From Setophaga petechia (Eukaryota; Chordata; Aves; Passeriformes; Parulidae): a DNA stretch of 64,000 bases. Under the pieces are notes generated by a model that made no database searches, had not been told where the DNA came from, and was given only the letters and a program-made list of their open reading frames with translations. Made by a program: the position numbers and the translations under genes. The DNA lies in assembly GCA_024362935.1 (NCBI GenBank), contig JANCRA010000006.1:31489924-31553923 (forward strand), given 5' to 3'. This document shows, piece by piece, positions 27,196-39,119 of this stretch (position 1 is the first letter of the stretch; each line of letters begins with the position of its first letter).

Positions 27196-27689
27196 ATTAA
27201 TGAGCACAGTCATTTCCCACATACTTTATAGAGAAGACAGGTATGCAGGGACACAAAGAAGTGCATATATTTATTTTGGCAAAATTGTGGGCACGTACAT
27301 AAACTCTGTTCCTAACCCTGCCAGGAGAAGGTGTGTGAGGACCAGGCTGTTCTCAATAAAACTCAGACACTAAAAGCTTTGTAAAGCATGCACTCATTCT
27401 TGAGCACAGGTGCCAAGCACAGGCACTAGTGACCTGGGTGAATACATTCAGGAACATTTGTCTCGTCACACATTTGTTTGTTTGACAAACACAAACATTT
27501 GTTTCTTACTAATAACTGCCTTTAACTAAATGGTTTATGATCCAGGGGGAGTTCTCTTTTCAAAGAACTACAGTAGACTTGCATTTTAATAACAAGCCTT
27601 GGCCCCCATTCTTCCCAGAATGATAAGCTAGCTGCTGGAATGTCCCCAAATGCACAGAGGTGCCATCCAGCAGCACAGCCAGTCCAGGG

Positions 27690-27870
27690 CAGGCATTGCA
27701 TCAAATCCTGAAATGATTTGGGTTGGAAGGGGCCTTGAAATGCCACCTGGTCCAGCTCCCTGCCACCAGCTGGGACACCCACAACTGGCCCAGGTACCTT
27801 AGAGCCCTGCTCAGCCTGAGCCTGAGCGTTTCCAGACATCCCAGTGTTTCAGGGGGTGTCATGTCATATG
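27690..27870 (-). mobile_element. Degenerate CR1 LINE 3' fragment, minus strand
   Basis: The phrases TGATTTGGGTTGGAAGGGGCC, CACCTGGTCCAGCTCCCTGCCA and AGAGCCCTGCTCAGCCTGAGC, in this order, resemble the reverse complement of the CR1 3' region (motif type GGTTGGAAGGGACCT...CCAACCCCCTGCCA). The copy is diverged and has no preserved 8-bp tail. The call rests on remembered consensus wording, so its limits are approximate. Confidence 0.65.
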
Positions 27871-28389
27871 GAAGGGAGGGAGGTTCACCCTGGAGAGGGT
27901 CTGTCCCTGTGACATAACAGAAAACTGCAAATAAAATAAATGTAAGGAAATGCAAGCCTTTCTGTTGCAAATATTCCAGTTCCATAGAACTGAAATGAAG
28001 CAGGTGAGATTCAAAGTAAATGACAGGAAATACAGCTAGACTCTCTTCCTTTCCTGGTTCATCACAAGAAGAGCTAGTTCTCAGAGATCATAATGGAAAA
28101 CATGTAGCTTTTAAATCTTTATAGATTTAAATTGAGACCTCATACCCATCTCCAGTTTTCCCATTTCTTGAAGCAACTTTCTGCTGTTTCACCTATATAC
28201 CAGGCAAGTATTTTCAGAGGGAGCCAGAAGAAATGGTGATTTGAATATTGCACTTCCAGTGTGTAGTTCTCATCCAAAAAAGTCAATCTGGAAACCTGTA
28301 TTAATTTCTACAATTCCCATTCTTTCCCAAGTAGTTCTCTTCTAACTGAATTAGACTTCTATATGCTAGCCATTATTCATTAGTTATAC

Positions 28390-28535
28390 ATAGAATCTCA
28401 GGATAAATCATGTTGGGAAAAAATGAGGAGGAGCTTAGATCATATTGCTCACAGTTTTATCCAGTCTGGTCCAGAAAATCTTCAAGGATGGAGACAACCC
28501 AGCACTGCAGGCTGCCTGCTCCACTGCCCTGAAGA
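28390..28535 (-). mobile_element. Possible old CR1 LINE fragment, minus strand
   Basis: ATAGAATCTCAGGATAAATC, then a GTTGGGAA-type motif and, after about 70 bases, CAAGGATGGAGACAACCCAGC, follow the order of a reverse-oriented CR1 3' end (tail, GGTTGGAA, then a GGGATGG..CACC-type stretch). Divergence is high and the assignment is tentative. Confidence 0.4.
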
Positions 28536-28630
28536 GGGAAGATTATTTTCTCTATATCCATGATCTTGACAATGCTTCAAATTCCCTTCTATTTAGCACA
28601 TCCATTCTTCCACTCCCTGTATGCTGTTGA

Positions 28631-28883
28631 GTTTTTAGGTTGGTGTTTGAGTAGGATTTTTTTTGTTTGGGGTATTTTTTTGTTTTGGGGTTTTTTTTGG
28701 TGGTGGTGTTGGGTGGGGTTTTTTTGGTTTTTGTTTTATTGGGATTTTTTTTTGTGGTGGGTTTTTAAAATTTGTGGGGTTTTGTGGTGCTTTTTTTAGT
28801 TTCTCTGTTTGTTTGAGGGTTTTGTTGTTGTTGTTGTTTGGTGGGGGGGTTTTTTTGTTGTTGTTTTGGGGGCTTTTTTTTTA
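28631..28883 (+). repeat. T/G-only low-complexity tract with G-quadruplex-like runs
   Basis: About 250 bp in which the plus strand is nearly all T and G. It includes GGTGGTGGTGTTGGGTGGGG around 28700-28720 and a GGTGGGGGGG run near 28840. The strand asymmetry generates Phe/Gly/Trp-rich open frames that are not genes. Confidence 0.9.
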
Positions 28884-29034
28884 CATCTGAGCACCATCAT
28901 AAGTTGCTTGCTTTGCCAAGACAGTCCCCTGATGCATCTGCTTGTGTTCCTGAGCATCAGGACAGATCCTCCTTGTGTCTCAAATGGTTTCCAGTAAAAA
29001 AGGCAATCTTTGGATGAACCCAGCCTTGTGATGG

Positions 29035-29115
29035 CTTTTTTTTTTTTTTATTTTTTTGGTTGGTTGGTTGGTGGGTTTTTTTGGTTTTTTGGTTTGTTTG
29101 GTTTTTTTTTTTGTT
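29035..29115 (+). repeat. Second T/G-rich tract with (TTGG)n
   Basis: A poly-T run followed by GGTTGGTTGGTTGGTGGG and further T/G repeats. It lies 150 bp from the first tract on the same strand and is probably the same kind of simple-repeat expansion. Confidence 0.9.
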
Positions 29116-32100
29116 AAAGAGAGCCATATCTGGGCTGGCACTGAAGTGAAAATTCAGCCGGGAAATTCATAACACCAAGTATAAAACAAACACTTAAAAG
29201 TGCAATTCTTCAGAGAATTCTTTATCAGCATAACTCCATTAAAAGTAATATTCAAGTAATATTTCTACTGTTTCAAGGTTCTTAAAAACATTTCTTAAAT
29301 TGATACCTTGACTTTCAGCTTGCTGTGTTCAATCAAATTATTTGTTATTATAAGACTGAACAATACAGAATTTTACCATCTCAGAGAGAAAAAGCATCTG
29401 ATTTTTCTCTATTAAGATTCAGATGAAACTGAAGCCTTCAAGCTTTGAAAGCTAAGCTTGTACTGTACTCACATTTCACATTTCCATGCTGACAGTGCAA
29501 ACTCAGCAAACTGCTTCACACCCCAGGGCCACAGGCCCTGCTCTCAGCCTGTTTTGCTTAATAAGAAACAAGTGCTGGTTCAGGGCAGTGTGGGACTCAT
29601 GAAAACATGAGGAGATAATGAGAAATGTGAGCATTTCCCAGATGGTGAGTGCTGAACACTTCCTGCCCTACCCAACAGCAGACACAGGAAGCATCACCCT
29701 GGGCACCCAGAAGTCTCTGTACTGCAGATTTTTCACTTTTTTTTTTTCCTTTCTTCATCCAGGTGTCAGCCAGTCTAGCTGAGAACCAAAAGTCCCCTGA
29801 TTTCACAGAAATTCAACAGTTAATTTATTTCAGATAGAAAACCCCAGAAAGAAAAGGATCAGGTTTCTGCTAAACTGTATAAGCTTGCTACAGTCTAATT
29901 AAGAAATGGTCATAAAAAAGAGGGAATTACTGGATATGAATGCCAGTGAAATGTGCTTTAGTATGGTGAGGAAATACACACCTAATTCCTTGCACTGACT
30001 GTCATATAAACACAACCCTTAATGCCAACAGCATTTGTCATAAAATATTCATAACATTTTTCTGTAAAGCCAAGTCATGAAAGTTTGTAAAGATGCCATA
30101 GAAAAAATAGTAACCGTAAGAAAAATTGTATTCAACAAAGGCTTCCAGTAGGTAATGGTGACTTACAACAGCCATGTGAAGCAGGCACAGAGGTTGGGGA
30201 CACAACTAAAGTCACAAAAGCTGAGAACAGAGCACCCATGGAGACATTTAGAGGTTGAGACAGACAATGGACAGACCTGTTGTCATCTCTTTACAGATCC
30301 AGCAGGCCTACGAGAATGGATGCAGGGACTGGATTGGATTTTAATCCCCATGTGATTCATAAAAACAGGGAAAACATCACTGTGTGCTCTCCACAATGAC
30401 TTGGCTCCTGCTAAGTTTCTCCTGCACTGTCTTGGTACAGAAAAAAGCCCCAAACTCCACAAGGTTCCCTCAGAAGCTAGGGGAAACCCTACCAAAAAAA
30501 AATCCCCTAAAAGCATTCTGCAGATACTTCAGAGACAGATGGGGCAATTTTGGGCTGAACTGGAATTTTGCAGGAATGTTCCTGCATTGCCAATTTATAG
30601 TGAGGAAGTGAAAGGGCTAAAAACAGATTTCAGCAAAGCTCTGGGCCCTTCTCCTTCAGAGTCAGGTCTCTCATAGACCCAGTCCCACAAGACACTCTCA
30701 GGAGGTGGATCATTATTCAATGTTTAGTTTGTGGCATTCCTTGATGCAGTTTGGCATTAAGCTCCACTTATTTTTCAAATCCAGAACTCTTCCTGAATTT
30801 TGAGGAGTCTGATGCCATTCAGCCCTACTCATGCCTTACTGGCTGCAAAATTAGAACTCATTGAATTAATCAGGAACAAAATCTAACATGGGGAACATCT
30901 TAACTTCAAAAAAACCCCCAAACAAATAGCCCTCAAAAAGATCCAATTCTCAATCAAATCAGTCCAACACCAAAAATGAGTCTGCTAAAACCAGTAGCAA
31001 GATTTTGATCTTGGTGGCTTCAGGATTTCTTTCCAAAAAACTTTTGCTTGTAGCAGAAATTAATTCTAAAAATAATTCATGATGGCTACCATGCATACTC
31101 TGTTATGGACTGGCTACATAATATGAGAGAAAATGTTAACACATCAAAATAATATCGCTGCAGCTCAAAAGCACCCACCACCCTTTTTTTTTCTTTTCTA
31201 ATGCACACTATTTCCTCTCCCACAGAAATTAGTTTCTATTTCCCTTAAGTGCTAGAGAGATGGATTATCAGTAGCTGATTTCTTTAGGTCACATAAGAGA
31301 CAGATGCATTTCAGAGAAATCACTTGTTTTCACAGCTGAGCCAACGCTCAGCTGCATGGCAGGCAAGGGCAGCTGGGCACTGGAGCTCAGCACAGATGGG
31401 GTCAGATTAACCCCAGGGAAGTTTGTACTCAACAGCAAGAGTGCAGCAAAGCTGAAAATTGGCCACATAGAAGACAACAACTTGCCTAAGCTGAAACAGA
31501 ACAACTCAGAAACAAAGTGGGGCTGAAATGGAGAATGAGGGAGGGCAAGGCCAGACAAGAGTGACCAAAAAGAAACAAAAAAGAAGTCAGAAGCAGAAGC
31601 TAGAAATTATTTTGACCAGAAAATGGGACTTGGAGTTCACAGAACTTTTTGCCCTCTTTGCTTTAATCGAACCTGTCCAGTGTTGAACCTTGGAAATTTT
31701 CTCACATTTTTTTCACTTTATCTCTACCAAGTGCTCTCCAGAAAGAATAGAAAACGATGCACAGAAACAGGCCAAATATTAGCAAATATTTGTAAGCATA
31801 TTCTGTGCACATAAAATTGGAGTAATTACCCATCACAAACCTACAAGAAATCTGGAAAAGAGTAGAAACCAGCTGGTGACAGCCAGTTATGGTGCTGCTC
31901 CTGCAAGAAGTTTTCTTCTGTCCTTTTACTGGACAGAATCAACTAAGACAATTCCAGCCTTAAGACAAAGAGGGTTTTGTATCAAATAATGGTATTATTC
32001 TAATAAACCCTAAAACTGTCAGGCTTAAAATATTTTTGCAATTTCCTGTAATAATAGGAAAAGAGAACAGTTATTAAATGAGAAAGTATTTCAAGCAGCA

Positions 32101-35100
32101 ATTGGCTATCATGCAGGAAACAGAGGAAAGTATATTTATTGATTAAGTTTGTGGGAGATGAAAAAGGCAGGTCTGTTACCAACCATCCTATGATGAAACT
32201 GAAAGAAATCCAGAAAATTAGGAGTGAAGAAGTTCCATGAAAAGCTTTCTGCTGTGTCAGAATATGACTATTCCTTATGGTATCATGTAAAATCCCACTA
32301 GACATTTTTGTCTACAGGAAACAAGGACAGTGACCCAATATTCAATATGGATGAATGCATATGGGTTTGAAGCATTGTATTTTTAAAGTTTAAAGTCCAA
32401 ATAAGCAGCACTTTCATCACTAGAAATGTCAAGTCAGAGTATTCAGGACTATAGAATCAAGAAAACTGTAGGGAGTCAACATCTGATCCACCTGTGTGAC
32501 CTAGCCCAACTCTCATAAAGCAGAACCACTTACCAAAGTCAGAGTTAGCAAAGAATTTTTCACTTAGGAAACTCCATGCAGGTCACTCCCTGGTTTTTCT
32601 GTGGTCTGTAGAAGGAGAATGTTGCTCCAGCAATAAAACAAAAATTCTTGCCAGCCCTATGAACCTTACAGTTCCTCTTTTCCCTCTCACTTCAGTCGTA
32701 CACTTACCTCAGTCTCGTACACAGGTTTCCCCATTGTTGAGACTGGGAAATTTGCACTGGGCTTTACAAGCAAAATCTTAAAGATGAGTAGGCTTGCATA
32801 AAAGAGTGAGTCAGAGTCAGTGAAATATTCCATTGAGAAAAAAAGGATGCCTGAAGATCCAAGTTACTCAGAGGAAGAAAGGATTTGTCCACAATATAGG
32901 AAAAAAGGGACTGATAATCATAGTCCCATATTGATATGTCTGCTAATGGATACAGTAGGCTTTGGTTTTGCAGAGTTTGAGCAGCATTTACAGGAAGGCA
33001 GGAGGATATTGGGGCTCTACACTTTCTAGGACCCTAAGCTAGGAGTTTATGTGCCAAATGTTCATCCTTTCTCCAAAGCAGACACCCACAACACTCAGTC
33101 TTATTTCTTCATTCATACATTTTTACATGCACCCTCTTGCATGAATCATTACACATGCTTACAAATAGATCTGGCTTAGGTTAAACCAGAGAGGCAGCAC
33201 TGATTTTTTTTTTTAATTGAATTTGCCCAGGGATAAGGAGAGCAAGCAGCAATGCAGAGATTGGGGTTTAGTGATGTGGAATACTGGAGAGGACTCCCCA
33301 GTGTGCTAAGAGCACTATTAATTTGGGATATGAGAACAGCAGAACATAAGGACATCAGCTAATTCCAGGTGGTCTGCTTGGCAGGCACAACTTTTTCCTC
33401 ATTCACAGTACAGTATTCAACCTATTCCTACTTCACTTTTGACAGTATTTGAGTCCAGTAGTGTCAAGACTGCAAAGCAAAAGTTACCACCTCCCCTGGG
33501 GTCCAGTGGTGTGGTATCTCTGCAAGCAACAAGTCACCTAAGAGTTATCCCATACTACCACTGGTCTCCTCCAACAAATAAAGTACCTGGAAAGCAATTA
33601 AGTACTGTGTGACCTGGAAAGCAATTCAAATGCTGTGGGACAGCAGCATTATCCTGATGCAAATTACAAGAATGCTGTTTTTTCTTTATTCAAGACAATA
33701 TTTATTGCAAGAAGGTGAAGTGCAATGAGACTCAGCAGCATGAGAATTCCTTTCTACAGGAAGGTTTGACCCAGCACCTGTTGCATGCATTGATATGTTT
33801 AACAAATCCCAAAATTAAAGACAGTAATTTCATTTTAAATGGAGAAAAGACATTCCTGGTCTACTAAATGAACTGCCAACAGCCCATCATTGATAACAGG
33901 TGCAAAAAAGCAAATCATTCTGTACCCTCACTCTCACAGAACTTCACTGGTGGATTACTTACAATGACCGGCTGCTATAAGTTCAAGACATTGACCTACT
34001 TTTAGCTCTGGGAGATGAGATGGGAAATTATTCTCCCTGATGTTTTTTACCCTTTTGTTGCCCTCCTCTGAGAAGGGTTTGGATGCATCATGCATCTGAC
34101 CTTGCCAGCAATGGAACATCCCACCGAGGACAGCTCCTGAACGAGGGAGCGCGATGAGACGCTGAGGGGGCAGAACGCCAAAACCGAGCAGGTCAGACAC
34201 GAAAACAAACCCAGCACTGATAACATCCCTTCCTTCCTTCCTTCTGTGCCCTGTTCTGGGTGTAAGAGCAGTCAGTAAACACTCTGCCCTGGCACAAAGG
34301 GCAGCGTTCACCTGCAGATAAACATTTCCTGCAGTCACATTTGTGTCACCGCTCAGTGGGCTGGCACCACTGTGGTCAAAGCCAGCCCAAGGTTGGCACT
34401 CTGGCCTGGCACATCTGTCTGCAGGCAGCTCTCAGGCTCCCAGCCCTCAGCACTGCAGCTCCAGAGGAAGCTGAGGATGTGTCAGCAGCCATCACCGTCA
34501 TATGCAGCCCTGCGTACATCATTCACAAGCCATTCATAAGTAATCAAAGCTGCCCACGTAATTTAGTAAAAAAAAACAAACAAAAAAACAACAATAAAAA
34601 ACCACCAAAAAGGAAAAAAAAATTTGAAACATCACAGAAAAAAAGAACCCAAGCAAACTAGCAGAAATTGAGATGCTCAGGGGCCAGATTAAGTATTTCA
34701 ACGTCTAAATCACCATCCTGGACAGACAGAGAGTTATGCTTAATTCTTTGTCTTTATATCCATGGCTGCTTTTATGGAGTGGAGCTTAAGTCTGTACAAA
34801 AAACTCACACCTCCCTCAAACAGCTTGTAATATTCACACTGTGTTCACAACAACAGGTCTAACCTAATTAATGTTTATACATCCAAGTCACTTAAAATTA
34901 GGGAGGTATTACTGAAATATGGCATTGTGCTTCTTAAGAACCCAACTTGCAAAAATGAAACCAAATTAAATAAGTTCTTGCTGCTTCAAAACCCCTTCCT
35001 GAGAAAACCACATTGAAATATTTTCACACGGCTTGTCCAACCAAACCTGTCTAAGGTAATGTTCTAGTCTGAAGAGCAACAGGGGACTTGCAAATAGGCT

Positions 35101-35460
35101 GTTGCACATAGAACTTTATTACTGGGGTATGTTAAAGTACCTTCCCCTCATCTTCTGCTGAGCCCACCTAACCACCTAACAAGTATGAAATTGCAGGACA
35201 CAGGCATGCAACAAGTGAATTTTGTCAAGAAAAAACTGCAGTATTTGCAAGTTCTGTTGATCAAACCAAAAAATACTTCTGACTTGCAAGTACCCATCAG
35301 AAAGGGACAAGAATTCAATGTTCTAGAGGGTTTTGTTGGTGGGGTTTTTTTTTTTTTTTTTTGGTAACAGACATACACAGTGACACATAACAACCCCAAA
35401 GCAATTCAGCCTCATCTGGTATAACCTCAACCACGAGACACTGCTGTCTGTTTTTTTTCT
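29116..35460. other. Intergenic DNA upstream of RGS1
   Basis: About 6.3 kb with no supported gene. An A-rich low-complexity run occupies about 34567-34622, and a poly-T run of about 20 lies near 35345. A possible very old CR1 scrap (TCTGATCCACCTGTGTGACC near 32480) was noted. A patch with scattered CpGs at 34120-34210 stands out from the AT-rich background but has no recognised identity. Distal regulatory elements of RGS1 may lie here, but they cannot be shown from this sequence alone. Confidence 0.5.
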
Positions 35461-35470
35461 CAAAAGAGAC

Positions 35471-35502
35471 TCACGTCACTGAGCACTGAAAGGGGAACTT
35501 CC
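35471..35502 (+). promoter_or_regulatory. Candidate proximal control sites of RGS1 (CRE-like and kappaB-like)
   Basis: TCACGTCA at 35471-35478 contains a TGACG half-site on the minus strand, of the ATF/CREB type. GGGAACTTCC at 35493-35502 fits the NF-kappaB pattern GGGRNNYYCC. Both lie within 110 bp upstream of the TATA-like element. RGS1 is an activation-induced lymphocyte gene, so such inputs are plausible, but short motifs alone are weak evidence. Confidence 0.4.
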
Positions 35503-35568
35503 AGAGTTTGTGATGAAGATACATGATAAACAGCTCTGCTCACCCCAGCTCCCAGGGCTGCCTGCAGC

Positions 35569-35576
35569 AATAAAAG
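35569..35576 (+). promoter_or_regulatory. TATA-like element of RGS1
   Basis: AATAAAAG sits 89 bases before the RGS1 start codon, in a locally GC-richer stretch. It would place transcription start near 35600 and give a 5' leader of roughly 60 nt. No upstream in-frame ATG occurs between it and the chosen start. Confidence 0.5.
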
Positions 35577-35657
35577 GCAGCAGCAGAGGCAGGGAGCTGT
35601 CACTTGGGGCTGGAGGATCCTCATTGCCACAGGTGCCTCACGTTAGAGCCAAGGAAA

Positions 35658-35761
35658 ATGCCTGGATTCTTTTTCTCCCATAACAACATGACTGAATTAA
35701 ATGGAAAAGAAGATTGCAAGCTTGCAAAAGGCAACGTCCACAAAAAGAAGCAAAAGGCTTT
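35658..35761 (+). CDS. RGS1: RGS1 coding exon 1
   Basis: It starts at the ATG in GGAAAATGCC (A at -3) and encodes 34 complete codons ending in KKKQKA, plus two bases. The donor is TTT|GTAAGT. It supplies the MPGFFFS amino end and a lysine-rich linker. The TAA seen when reading on is intronic. Confidence 0.92.
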
Positions 35762-38462
35762 GTAAGTATATAACAGTTTAGTATAAAACTTAATGTATTA
35801 GAAGTGCAAATAACAATCTACTAATTTTGGAGATTAAGAATTAGCCCTGTGGTTCAGGCTAAATGAACAAAACCTGCTCAAAGCCCAGGACTGTAACATC
35901 ATTTTAAAAAGCTTGAGCTGAGGCATACCAATTAATTGATTACTTTAAGTAATCCAAAACAGAATTTGGATACAGTGGGAACCCTCAGTCTTTTTTTAAA
36001 AATTACTTGGATGTGTAACGTCCCAGACTTCAGTCATAGAATGGAGCTGTCTCTGAAAGTTTGAAGAAAATTTAAATAGAAGTTAAGTGCTATTGCAATT
36101 CTAATGGATTAAAAAATGTCTGTTCATTGTTTCAGCGGTGCAGATCTCAAAAGTTATTTGAAGTGCATGGTGCCACATATTGAATCTGGGATCAAGACTT
36201 CCAGCTCTAGAAATGTCATGTAAGTACAGAAACCCACCGAGTTATAAAATACAATCATAGCTAGATTAGTGCATAGTAAATTGCTTCATTTCTAAACTAC
36301 TTCTAGAACAACAAATATTGTAAAAGCATGTAGGATTTCCAAAATACAAGAGAGGTGAACATTAGTAATTAGAAACTACTCATGGAGTTAAGGATTTTTA
36401 ATTAATGATTTGATCTGTTTGCATCAAACAGTGAGGGAGAAGACACTTCACTCAAATCCATTTTTATCAGAGGGGCATTGTAACTGTTCTCTAAAGTTTT
36501 AGAAGAAAAAATGATTCTCACTTAAATGAGGAGTAGGGGTATTACCATTCTTACTGCAAAAATAAGGAAACAGAAGTACGGGTACAAAAGAATTTTATTA
36601 TTGTTACAGTAAAAGACAATTTTCCTGGGAATAGAATTAAAGATAACATCATAGTTCCATATTTTTTCCATCTCTGATTATTTTTCTTGACATGGCCTGT
36701 CTCCAGGATCTCAGACTATGACAAAGACATAAATTTAGTCAAATACCTGGAAAATAATGCCTGGATAATAAATGATAAACTTTGACTCCTTCCAACATAC
36801 AAACAAAACCCCATGGGTTCTTCCCTAAAGCCTTTTCTTTTTCTTGTCACCTTAGGCTTTCTGCAGAGGAAGTTATTCAGTGGTCACAGTCTTTGGAAAA
36901 GCTCTTGGCCAGCCAAAGTAAGTGTGTTACCTCAGTATGACTTGGTTCTTACTCTAAGGACAAAGTTTTATCTAATCTCACCAAACAGGCAAAGCTGTGT
37001 ATAGAGTCAGACAATGGGCAGGTACACTTCAATTTTTTGCAACTCTAGTGTAACTAGGACACTGCTACAGCTTGGCTTCCAAGTTGGGTTTTGGGGTATT
37101 TTTCCATTTTTAGTATAGCTAAATAGCTCGTTTTGATCAGTCTTTAATCCTTGGATAATCAATTTAATCAATTTAGGACAATCAGTTTAATCTGGAATTT
37201 TCTCTCCACTTATCCCCTAAGACAATTCATTTAGGAAGGACTACAATCCATTGTTATAGGATCTGCACCCAGAGTCCAGATCTAAAAACACTGAACATAA
37301 TTAGGAAGACTCCCAACAGCCTTAATATTAGAATATCAGTTGTATCTTGAAGAAAAGAAGATCAGTGTATTTTGGCAAGATTTTTCATCAGATTTCAATA
37401 CAAATCCTGCTATTTATTTTCTCCTCCCTGGTCACAAGTATCATACAGTAAATGATGAATTATTTGTGTTGGCTTTAGGTGGCCAAGGTGTCTTCCGGGA
37501 GTTCCTGAAGTCAGAGTTCAGTGAGGAAAACATCGAGTTCTGGTTGGCTTGTGAGGATTACAAGAAAACCAAGTCTGATCACTTACATGGCAAAGCAGAG
37601 AGGATTTATGAGGAGTTTGTTCAGTCTGATGCCATTAAGCAGGTATGTTCAAATCCAGCCTGTGCAGAATTGGAAGGGAGAAGTAAAGCTGCACCGAGGT
37701 GCTCACACACTCACTCAGCAGCATTAGAAGACACAGACACACTTTCAGAGCCCTTCTTGAATCCCAGCTACCTGCTGTGTGACATTATCCAACCTCACAA
37801 ACAGTCACAGGCAGCAGCCCAGTGCTGGAGAGCCCCCAGCAGAGCTCAGCAAAGGCCTCAGCACAGGATGCTCTTCATTGAGCTGCTCATGGTATTTGGA
37901 GATTCTGTGTGTTTGTGAGTGGAAGCACCATAGATTAGCTCTTGTCTTTCAAAATATGCTGACCTTCTGGAAAATTTAAGGTTCTGTATGTTGATTATAT
38001 CTGAAATGGAGATGTTCAACACAGGATTTCTTTTAGTAACTGGAGGTTGTTCCTGAAAGTTGAGCTGTATTAATTCTGACTCCAGAACAAACTACATTTC
38101 TATAGTGAACAACAACTTTTGTGCCTAACTGGGATACACTTCCCCCAATTTACAATTATTCTGACAATAAGCTGTCATAGAATTCTAAGGCTGCAAATGC
38201 ATGTATTGACAAAGAGATATAGAAAAGAGACTACATTCAAAGTTAGGTTTTAAACCACATTTTTTTTATATTCCAGATCAATATTGACTATCAGATGAGG
38301 GAAGCAACGGCCAAAAAGGCTCAAGACCCAACTCACACAAGTTTTGATGAAGCCCAGAAAACAGTGTATATCCTTATGGAAAGAGATTCATATCCCAGAT
38401 TTTTAAAATCCAAATCCTACCTGAACCTTTTGAACCAGCTGCAAACCAATGCTTCAAAATAA
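35658..38462 (+). CDS. RGS1: RGS1, regulator of G-protein signalling 1 (complete, 5 coding exons)
   Basis: RGS1 accelerates GTP hydrolysis on Gi/Gq alpha subunits in the cytosol and at the membrane, and limits chemokine-receptor signalling in lymphocytes (family knowledge). Joining 35658-35761, 36136-36219, 36856-36917, 37479-37642 and 38277-38462 gives 600 nt, or 199 residues plus TAA. All introns are GT-AG. The protein opens [10 protein letters not shown], like the MPGMFFS start of human RGS1, and a basic linker follows. [14 protein letters not shown] (about 42-55) matches the human pre-RGS-box segment. The RGS box runs from about W72. Contact residues are present: E100-N101 in SEENIEFW, N140 in INID, D175 and R179 in ERDSYPRFL. 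Human isoforms are about 196-209 residues, so the length is normal. The longer human start upstream of MPG has no counterpart here. RGS21 lies upstream and RGS13 downstream, on the same strand. Confidence 0.95.
36136..36219 (+). CDS. RGS1: RGS1 coding exon 2
   Basis: The acceptor is TTGTTTCAG|C and the donor is CAT|GTAAGT, giving an 84-nt exon. It encodes [20 protein letters not shown] and then a Ser-rich stretch. The VPHIESG segment mirrors human IPHLESG. Confidence 0.92.
36856..36917 (+). CDS. RGS1: RGS1 coding exon 3
   Basis: This 62-nt exon lies between CACCTTAG and AAA|GTAAGT and encodes [20 protein letters not shown], the first helix of the RGS box. The 62-nt length equals that of the matching RGS13 exon in this window. 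Confidence 0.93.
37479..37642 (+). CDS. RGS1: RGS1 coding exon 4 (RGS box core)
   Basis: This 164-nt exon lies between GGCTTTAG and CAG|GTATGT. It encodes [20 protein letters not shown] and then [20 protein letters not shown], running on to SDAIKQ. It contains the Glu-Asn pair of the G-alpha interface. The reading frame happens to stay open into both flanking introns (37340-37918), which is not evidence of a larger exon. Confidence 0.95.
38277..38462 (+). CDS. RGS1: RGS1 terminal coding exon 5
   Basis: After ATATTCCAG the exon reads [10 protein letters not shown], with [22 protein letters not shown] and [13 protein letters not shown] before TAA at 38460-38462. The human protein ends LNLLNDLQANSLK, a clear match. 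Confidence 0.95.
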   Translation: MNIDYQMREATAKKAQDPTHTSFDEAQKTVYILMERDSYPRFLKSKSYLNLLNQLQTNASK

Positions 38463-39113
38463 AGTATCTGAGGCATGAAGAGCCAAGTAGACTCTGTCAA
38501 ATATCCTGTGAAGAGATCCTCCACAGTGATTGGATCTTGCCAAGGCAAATCCCTGTCTTGGGAGATGCAAACAGCTCCACAGGCAGCAGGATGCAGGGTA
38601 AAAGCTGGTGAGGGTGTCATAAGGGTGAGAGCAGCACAGGGAGAAAATCCCCTCCTCCCCCACGCCACGGAGTCAAGGCAGGATGTGGAAACCAAGTTTT
38701 GACCTGCAGTGTGAACACTGAACTGTGTCTCAGATCCCAAAGAACTGCTGATTGTTAGGAAGAGCAAGACCTCCAATCTGAGCATTGGGAAGAGATTATT
38801 GAGATTATTAAGTTCAGAAGAAAAACAAGGATGACTGACAATTTTTGGCATAACAAGAAAATGCCAAGACAATGACATCTCTTTTAAAAATCTGTGAAGT
38901 GTTAATAGGTGTTGAGTTCCACAATGCTGTTGTACTATGCAAATATATTCTAAATTGACATGTGTTAAAATCTATATGGTTTAAATTATATAAGGTTTGT
39001 ATAAGCTTTATTTTTATTAAGTTGGTATTCAACAGGCAGATATGTAGCATCTTTGCTGTTTAATTTATTGAAAAATAATAACTAACTCTTCGTTCAAATA
39101 CAGTTAAAATAAA
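38463..39113 (+). other. RGS1 3' untranslated region with AU-rich motifs
   Basis: About 650 nt between the stop codon and AATAAA at 39108-39113. Its distal part is strongly AU-rich and contains ATTTA pentamers at 39063-39067 and, overlapping the cleavage region, 39115-39119. AU-rich elements are usual in short-lived, inducible messages such as RGS1. The extent of the UTR is inferred. Confidence 0.6.
39108..39113 (+). terminator. RGS1 polyadenylation signal
   Basis: AATAAA is followed by TATTTATGGTTGTTTTA, giving a GU/U-rich downstream element within 20 bases. It is the best-placed signal after the RGS1 stop. Confidence 0.7.
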
Positions 39114-39119
39114 TATTTA

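Noticed and set aside
28560..28997. Phe/Gly/Trp-rich frames that look like membrane proteins
   Set aside because: They are translations of a T/G-only simple-sequence tract. The hydrophobicity is a codon-composition artefact.
32445..32540. Possible CR1 fragment (ATCTGATCCACCTGTGTGACCT and following)
   Set aside because: Only scattered words resemble the reverse CR1 3' end. It is too diverged to claim without an alignment.
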